Assembly (NCBI GenBank): GCA_022702705.1
Contig: CM040422.1
Coordinates: 41,687,270 to 41,751,269 of the forward strand
Length of the DNA stretch: 64,000 nt
Reading direction: 5' to 3'
From: Papilionanthe hookeriana x Papilionanthe teres
Lineage: Eukaryota; Streptophyta; Magnoliopsida; Asparagales; Orchidaceae
Part shown: positions 58,135 through 64,000 of the stretch, in pieces
Layout of the letters: every line of letters starts with the position of its first letter
Numbering within the stretch: the stretch's first letter is position 1
Position numbers and translations under genes: made by a program
Notes under the pieces: model-generated
Told to the model about the DNA's origin: nothing
Seen by the model: the letters and a program-made list of their open reading frames with translations, nothing else
Databases searched by the model: none

Positions 58135-60386
58135 GGATTTAGGTTCACCCAAGATCTAATAAGACCTAAGGCTTAGGATTTCTTCAATTCTACACGTCGT
58201 TTAAAGCTAAAGAACAAGTTTAAGGATTTTTAGGATTTTAAATGTAAAATTTAAGTTGACCATTTTGACCCTAAGTGATGAAAATGTCATTTTAGATTTT
58301 CCAATGGTTAAAAATTGTCATTTTAGCATTTAAATTGTTCCTCTAAATATTATAACCATTTTTTAAACTTAACTTACAATTTCTTGATTTTTATAATTAT
58401 TTTTTGGAATAATTACAAATTTTGATAGAAATAGGAAATTTAACCCTAGAGAATTCTCCTAGCCTAAGAAAAATCACAGAAAATCTCTAAGGATGGAGAG
58501 ATCATTCTGTGAAAATTTCAGATGTTTTGGAATTATAATTAATATTTCACAATTAAATTACTCTAAAGAGTATTAATCAATTAAAAATTAAATATAATTC
58601 ATTAATTCCATATTTAGTTCATGTGATTTTCTACTTGTCTTTCGGAGTCTGAGGATATTTTTGTTTTTTTTAATGATTTTACTTTGTCAAGATTTAACTT
58701 TTTGAAGGTTTCTAAATTTAAATAAATAGAAAATGCTGAATTTTCTTTTCATACACATGGCAGTTGACGGTGTCCTTGAATCCGTTGAATGTACACATGG
58801 CATACTTTTGTTGGATGCACTTTACAAATGGATAACCACGTGGCCCGCGGTTCTATTTAATTCATATGAACAGAATCGCTATCCCACTCAATCAGGGTCA
58901 TCCATTTTCGGTACACGAAAATGGACGGCATCGATTCATCATCCCAAAGGGTGATGAACCGAGAGCCACTCATGGTTTTAGATTAAGATCTCCTAAGATA
59001 TTGTACTAAAACCAAAAATTTTTGTTTCTAGTGCATCAATTCGACATGGTGAACACAATCATACGGATCATTAGCCATGAAGTGAAGATTCTCTTCACAA
59101 AGTCTGAAACCAAAGATAACATTAGGGTTTAGCACCATACCTTGGCCTTAGTGGATGGAACTTCAATTGCAATAGTTCCAAAGCTTCGCCTTAAGCTCGA
59201 CAAAATTTCTTTTTTATGTCAATTTTAGTTGAAATTTGGCCTGAGTTTGAGTTCAATAAAAAGTGGTCACGCTTGAAAAAGAAATACCGAAAGGTAGGTT
59301 AGAGCCTATGAGGAAGGCCAATTTTGATTGGAATTATCTCCTTAGAGCTTAGGAAAGCTTTTGGAAGAACTAGTTTAGGGTTTCGATGAGGTTTATTTCA
59401 AACCCAAAATTTTTCTTGGAATTGGATTCCAAAATTAGGGCATATTAGTGGATGTTAAAGACTGATTTCATGGATGATTAATTCCTTAGAGTTTGGGGAA
59501 TAATTTTGGTGTTATGGGTGTTTGGAATTGAGGACTGTATGTTGGTCTCTTTTTTTGTAGCTCACGGGTTACCCCATTTTATAGCTATTAAAGGTGGCTA
59601 TATATCTTGATATCATTTGGGAAAGAAGCTATCGGCAATTTAATGAGTGTGGATAAGTCTCCTAAACAAGGTTTACCATGGATGTATCTCCCAAGGCATT
59701 ATCAATATTTGTTCTTCAATTAAGATGAAGCTTGAGTTCTTATTTTTGCTCCTCTCTGTTGGGTAACTTGAGAGGTGGATAAGGCTTCCCAAAAGAATTT
59801 GAATCAGCCTCCCCCATATGGATTCATTGATCATTTAATGAATTAAGGAAGGGATGACATATATCACTCTTCATTCTATTTTTTATGCTTTGATCTTGAT
59901 CACCCTAGTCATGTTTTGAATAAGGTAGATAGGTGGAGGTGTGTGATGAGCTCATTACATCTTCATTCCAAATTTCATGAAAGATTACCACCTCATTCTT
60001 CTTTTCATGATGTCTTATAAGGACTTTTACTTTAAGCCAATGGTCATGACTCAAGAGTTATTTTTGAATGTTAGTCATGTTATGATGTGTGTCATTGACC
60101 CATTATTAATTTGTTATGAAGTGAACTTAAGGTTTAAATATAAATCATAAGTTTAGAGTTTCCATGGGTTTATCATGCCATGGGTTTAAACCATGCTTTT
60201 AAATTTAAGTTCTAAGTCTAGTGTTCCTTAATTTCACTCTCTTTAACCAATTAAATGATTAATCAATTAAGAGAAGAAAATAATTTAATGAAAAGACCAA
60301 ATTTTGAACAAAAATTGTGAATTTGACCAAGGTTGACTTTTCAACCAAGTTTGACCATTGTTGACCACTATGGGTCCAAGGGTGTC
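58135..60386 (-). repeat. Divergent Tat-like LTR F, probable minus orientation
   Basis: A stretch of 2.2 kb without genes. Layout resembles the C LTRs: an AT-rich part, a CG-richer segment near 58790-58960, then on the minus strand a TATA box (GCTATAAAATGG, about 59575-59586) and a candidate donor AAG|GTATGG (59138-59144). Base-level similarity to C is weak and its ends are uncertain. It stops at the start of the E LTR (60387). Confidence 0.45.
59575..59586 (-). promoter_or_regulatory. Candidate TATA box of LTR F
   Basis: The minus strand reads GCTATAAAATGG, about 440 bp upstream of the AAG|GTAT donor, the same order as in LTR2 and the C LTRs. Confidence 0.4.
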
Positions 60387-60580
60387 TGATCCATGAAAAA
60401 AATACCTATTTTTATGCCATGATTTTTATCAAATTTTTAAGGATATTATGCTTTAATGAAAGGTATTTTTGTGTTTTGAATGTAGGTGATGCAAAAATGT
60501 CCAAGAAGAAAAAAAAGATGAAAAAGGAGCAAAAATGAGCAAAAATGGAGCCAAAATGCAAAATTGTCAAAATGATTGGT

Positions 60581-60862
60581 CTGGCGCCTAGGCACCAGAA
60601 TCCGGCGCCTAAGCGCCAGTTCGATACAGAATTCTGTAAGATTTTTGACGACTTTTGGACGGTTATTTTGACGGTGTTAGTGGTTATTGGACCATCTAGA
60701 AGATTGGCAGTTATTTCTGGATTATAGGACATGTGATACATTGTATTTGGATGCTTGGAAACAGTTAGGATCGCAAAGAGGTGCGACCCAAAGTGAAGAG
60801 GTGAGAAGAACTGGACGCAGAGTCCAGCGCCTAGGCTCCAGATTCCGGTGCCTAGGCGCCAG
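60581..60862. repeat. Palindrome pairs in U3 of element E
   Basis: Four 18-bp palindromes related to CTGGCGCCTAGGCGCCAG lie at 60581-60598, 60602-60619, 60824-60841 and 60845-60862. Centres within each pair are exactly 21 bp apart, with a 3-bp spacer. A further perfect hairpin, CTGGAC/GTCCAG (60811-60827), overlaps the third. The last copy ends about 70 bp before the TATA box. Confidence 0.88.
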
Positions 60863-60932
60863 ACACAGCTTCTAGAAGATTCATTGAACTAGGACACATT
60901 TTTAAGAGGTACCTCAAGGCAACTCTTGAAGC

Positions 60933-60943
60933 CTATAAATAGG
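60933..60943 (+). promoter_or_regulatory. TATA box of element E LTR
   Basis: CTATAAATAGG, at the same place relative to the palindromes as in element A. Confidence 0.65.
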
Positions 60944-62244
60944 AGGCTACTCCTTCAGAGAAAAAAGGCCAAAACATCCACAACCCAACCAAAAACCACC
61001 TAGCTCATAGTTCCATTTAGAGAGAGAAATTAGAGAAATATTTTAAGGGCCATATTTATAGTTTCTTTTATTATTTGTGAGTTTATTTTAGAGTTTGTAT
61101 TGAGAGTATTTCAAGAGTTGATGCTTTTGAAGTCTATTTACTTTGGAGTTAGAAGGATTCAGAGGTTCAGTTGGAGATAAACTTGAGATAAGTATTTGTA
61201 TTTTGATTAAAAGTTTTATTTATATGTTTTGTTGTTTAAATTAAATGTGTTTTGAGTAGTTACTTTACTTTCTCCTTTCAGTTATGAAAAGATAAATAAA
61301 ATAATATAAAATTTGATGGAGAATTAAAAACTATATATATTTTTTAAACATTGTGATATTATTAATACCGAATCTTAATTTACTATTTAAATTGGCCATT
61401 TAAATTGTTAAAATCTGTTGAAGAGTTTTGAGGCCTAGAAGGAGATGAACTCTTAACTAGTAGATATCACATGAATCCTTGGGTAGTCGAAGGCCTTGCG
61501 TGGGTTATTCAAGGTGAAGTGCAAATAAATAGGAAGATATTATTTAATGGGTGTACAATTGATAAGTTTTTAGAGTGACAGGCTAAATTCTTGTAATTTG
61601 GTTTATATAGAAGGAAAGGGTCACTAGTAGGGCCGACCATAGCCACCCTTGGACATCTAGTAGTGTGAGCCGAGATTAACCCATTCTACTAACAATACAT
61701 CCAGACCTGATCTATAGATTAGCCAATGTTCTTTATACTATCGAGCGAAGGTAATGAATAGTAATGCTTCTATTTGGCACAATACCATAAATTTATATTC
61801 TCCACGAATATTACATTATCTAAAAAGTCTTGGATTAATTGAAAGGAAGAAAGTTGTTTGCTTATTTTTATTTACATCAATCATTACTTTATTATTGCTT
61901 TATTTTTGCATCTAGTAAATTAAATATCAACTTGTTAACTTTAAAAGAAATATATAAAAATAAAATCAAAATATTTAAAAAAAAAATCTATAATTCTCCT
62001 CGTGGGATTGATACTGGAGTCTTTATTTAAAGTTCTATATTACTTGAAGCGATGTGTATACTTGCGTAGTACCCCTAGTGTGTAAAATATTTTTCATAAA
62101 ATTATATTTATATACGCTAGCTGCTATTATTATTTGAGCCAAAGTATTGACTATAACATATTTTTGATAGCATAAATTACTGCATTGTTTGGCGATTGCT
62201 AACCAAGATTTTGGTGCATTGCTGCGGATCGAGGGTCAAGTTTT

Positions 62245-62262
62245 TGGCACCGTTGCTGGGGA
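62245..62262 (+). other. Primer-binding site of element E (tRNA-Asp type)
   Basis: TGGCACCGTTGCTGGGGA starts 6 bp after the LTR end. From memory it differs from the canonical tRNA-Asp complement at two positions. Confidence 0.8.
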
Positions 62263-62402
62263 GGCAAAATTAATAGATTTTAAATATTTTTTATTTTATT
62301 TATTTCTTTTATTATCAAAAAAATACAAAAAAATTAAAAAAAACAAAAACAACAAAAACAAAAATAATAATAATTTTATTTTTTGCTATTTTTTTACTTT
62401 GT

Positions 62403-64000
62403 ATGTGTAGTTCTGGATCTGAAGGATTATTACCTTTAGATTTTGAATTAGAAAGAACTGTTAGAAGAATTAAAAAAGGAAAAAAAATTCAAAAATATCA
62501 AGAGATGGCTAATTTACATAATAATTTATAAAATCCAATTGAAATTAATTAACAAAATGTTTACAAACCATTAATGGATTATGCTAACCCTACGGTTGAT
62601 GAACTTCATAGTAATATTCAAATACCTACTGTAGATGATAATTCTTTTGAGCTTAAATCGTTTATTATTCAAATGGTTCAAAATAATCAATTTGGGAGAA
62701 CACCAAATGAGGATCCAAATTTACACCTTGCTAGTTTTTTAGAACTTTGTGATACCTTTAAATATAACAATGTTTCTGATGATGCTATTAGACTTAGACT
62801 CTTTCCTTTTTCTTTAAGAGATAAAGCAAAGATGTGGTTGAAATCATTAGCAACAGGTTCTATTAAAACATGGCTGAAATGGCACACAAGTTCCTTGCTA
62901 AATATTTTTTCTCCTTCTAAAACTGCTAAATTGAGAAATGATATTACTTCATTTAGTCAATTTAACGGGGAGACAATTTATGAAACTTGGGAAAGCTTTA
63001 AAGAACTATTAAGAAAATGACCTCATCGTGCTTTACCTGATTGGTTAATTCTTCAAACATTTTATAATGAACTAATTGGATCACTTAAATCAATTATTGA
63101 TGCTGCTGCTAGAGGCTCTTTAATGGCTAAATCATTTGAAGAAGCTTATACTATCTTTGAAGAAATAGCCAACTATAATTTTCAATAGCCTTCTGAAAGG
63201 ATTAATCCTAAAAGAATGGCAAGTATTCATGATAACGAAGCCTTTTCTATATTAGCTTCATAAGTAGCTGCTATATCTAAGAAATTAGATAATTTTTCTA
63301 TCAATATATCACATAACAACTCTGCTAATATTGAAGATTCTCAAACTATTGAAACTTTACAAGCTTTTCCTAGTAAAAATAACCCTTATTCTAATTATTA
63401 TAATCCTGGATGGAAAAATCACCCTAATTTTAACTGGAATAATTCACAATAACAATGGGGTAATAATCAATCCCATCCAATTGGAAATTGGAACAATCAA
63501 GTAAATTCAAACTATAAACCACCTGGAGTTAATAATCAATAGAAAAAGTTATCTATAGAAGAATTAATTTTACAACTAAGTAATCAATTAAAAAATAAAA
63601 ACACTGTTATTCGTAATATTGAGAATCAAATGGGACAAATTGCTAATTTAATTAATTGCAGACCTCCAAGAACACTTCCTAGTATTGTTGAAATCAATCC
63701 AAAAGAAACTGGAAAAGAACATGAACATGTTAAAGCTGTGCAACTTAGAAGTGGAAAGGAATTAAAAGAAAGAATGCAGAATCAAAATTGAAAATGAGAT
63801 TGAGGTTGAAGAGATTGAAAAACCTAAAGAAACTCCTTCTCCTAGTCAAGATCAGACGGTTATTCCTACTAATGTGGAAGTTGAAAAACCACCACCACCT
63901 TTTCCTCAAAGACTAAAACAACAAAAGCTTGATCATCATTTTTCTAAGTTCTTTGAATTTTTAAGAAACTTACCATTAACATTCCTTTTGCTAAAGCTTT
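62403..64000 (+). pseudogene. Gag of Athila element E, partial, many stops
   Basis: The frame starts MCSSGSEGLLPLDFELERT at 62403. It matches element A Gag throughout: PLMDYANPTVDELH, FGRTPNEDPNLHLASFLELC, LRLFPFSLRDKAKMWLKSL, ETWESFKELLRK, NPYSNYYNPGW and, near 63735, VKAVQLRSGKELK. Stops lie at 62529-62531, 62550-62552 and 63018-63020, and several more follow, mostly where Gln or Trp codons are expected, while the frame is kept to about 63770. The longest open piece is 62574-63020 (148 codons). The proline-rich PPPPFPQRLKQQ motif near 63885 is in another frame. Cut by the window end. Confidence 0.85.

Larger units (their letters stand above)
46981..58734. repeat. Tandem segmental duplication, copy 2 (11754 bp)
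   Basis: Collinear copy of 35293-46980, differing by small indels and substitutions (a few percent by eye). After 58734 the F sequence continues in unique form, which shows that copy 2 holds the original right junction and that the duplication ended inside F. Confidence 0.85.
60387..62238 (+). repeat. 5' LTR of Athila element E
   Basis: 1852 bp, starting TGATCCATGAAAA (compare TGATCACTGAAAA in A) and ending GAGGGTCA. It holds two palindrome pairs (60581-60862), a TATA box (60933-60943), the GTGCAAATAAATAGG box (about 61518) and two degenerate primer-site-like stretches before its end (about 62188 and 62212-62227). Confidence 0.85.
60387..64000 (+). mobile_element. Athila-like retrotransposon, 5' part only (element E)
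   Basis: 5' LTR, tRNA-Asp primer site and most of gag; the window ends before the protease. It is related to element A in LTR layout and Gag motifs, but clearly a different family. Left flank GTGTC (60382-60386) is the predicted target-site duplication. Confidence 0.85.

Noticed and set aside
58733..58954. A 73-codon plus-strand frame after the duplication end as a host gene exon
   Set aside because: No recognised domain, start at the edge of LTR F, and no flanking exons.

Overview
The window looks like repeat-dense, intergenic (probably heterochromatic) DNA of a large flowering-plant genome. Every coding trace I recognise belongs to Ty3/gypsy LTR retrotransposons of two plant lineages: Athila-like elements (tRNA-Asp-type primer site, DLGAS protease, extra ORFs after integrase) and a Tat/Ogre-like element (two RNase H domains, very long LTRs, tandem repeats between pol and the 3' LTR). 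I find no host gene, tRNA, rRNA or CRISPR. I cannot name the species.

Layout. 1-1124: end of a Tat-type LTR, antisense. 1125-6085 plus 19932-20866: a second, sense-oriented Tat-type LTR, split by a complete Athila element (element A, 6086-19926, target-site duplication GCCAT). 20867-23245: remnants of another Athila (element B: part of an LTR, then RNase H and integrase). 23246-45218: a Tat/Ogre element on the minus strand (element C, target-site duplication ATTAT/TTTAT) inserted in the integrase of B. 45219-46980: the rest of B and the start of a divergent Tat-like LTR (F). 46981-58734: a tandem copy of 35293-46980 (about 11.7 kb: C reverse transcriptase to LTR, then B, then F). 58735-60386: the rest of F. 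60387-64000: 5' LTR and gag of a third Athila (element E), cut by the window edge.

How the parts relate. All elements are decayed: A mostly by frameshifts, E mostly by stop codons that keep the frame. Inferred order of events: B inserted; the sense Tat LTR and element C entered B-type sequence; A entered the sense Tat LTR; the 11.7-kb tandem duplication followed the insertion of C, because both copies carry the C/B junction.

Most interesting signal. All three Athila families carry short GC-rich perfect or near-perfect palindromes, in pairs or arrays with a centre-to-centre pitch of 21 bp (occasionally 22). In A the unit is CTCGCCGACGGCGAG (25 copies in four blocks: both LTRs and ahead of each of two env-position ORFs). 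In E it is CTGGCGCCTAGGCGCCAG (two pairs in the LTR). In B it is a related GGCGC..GCGCC form (one pair ahead of a small ORF). Arm sequence differs between families while symmetry, 21-bp pitch and position (U3 upstream of TATA, and ahead of ORFs after integrase) are kept. This fits a dyad-symmetric, helically phased protein-binding or RNA-hairpin module that I do not recognise from described Athila biology.
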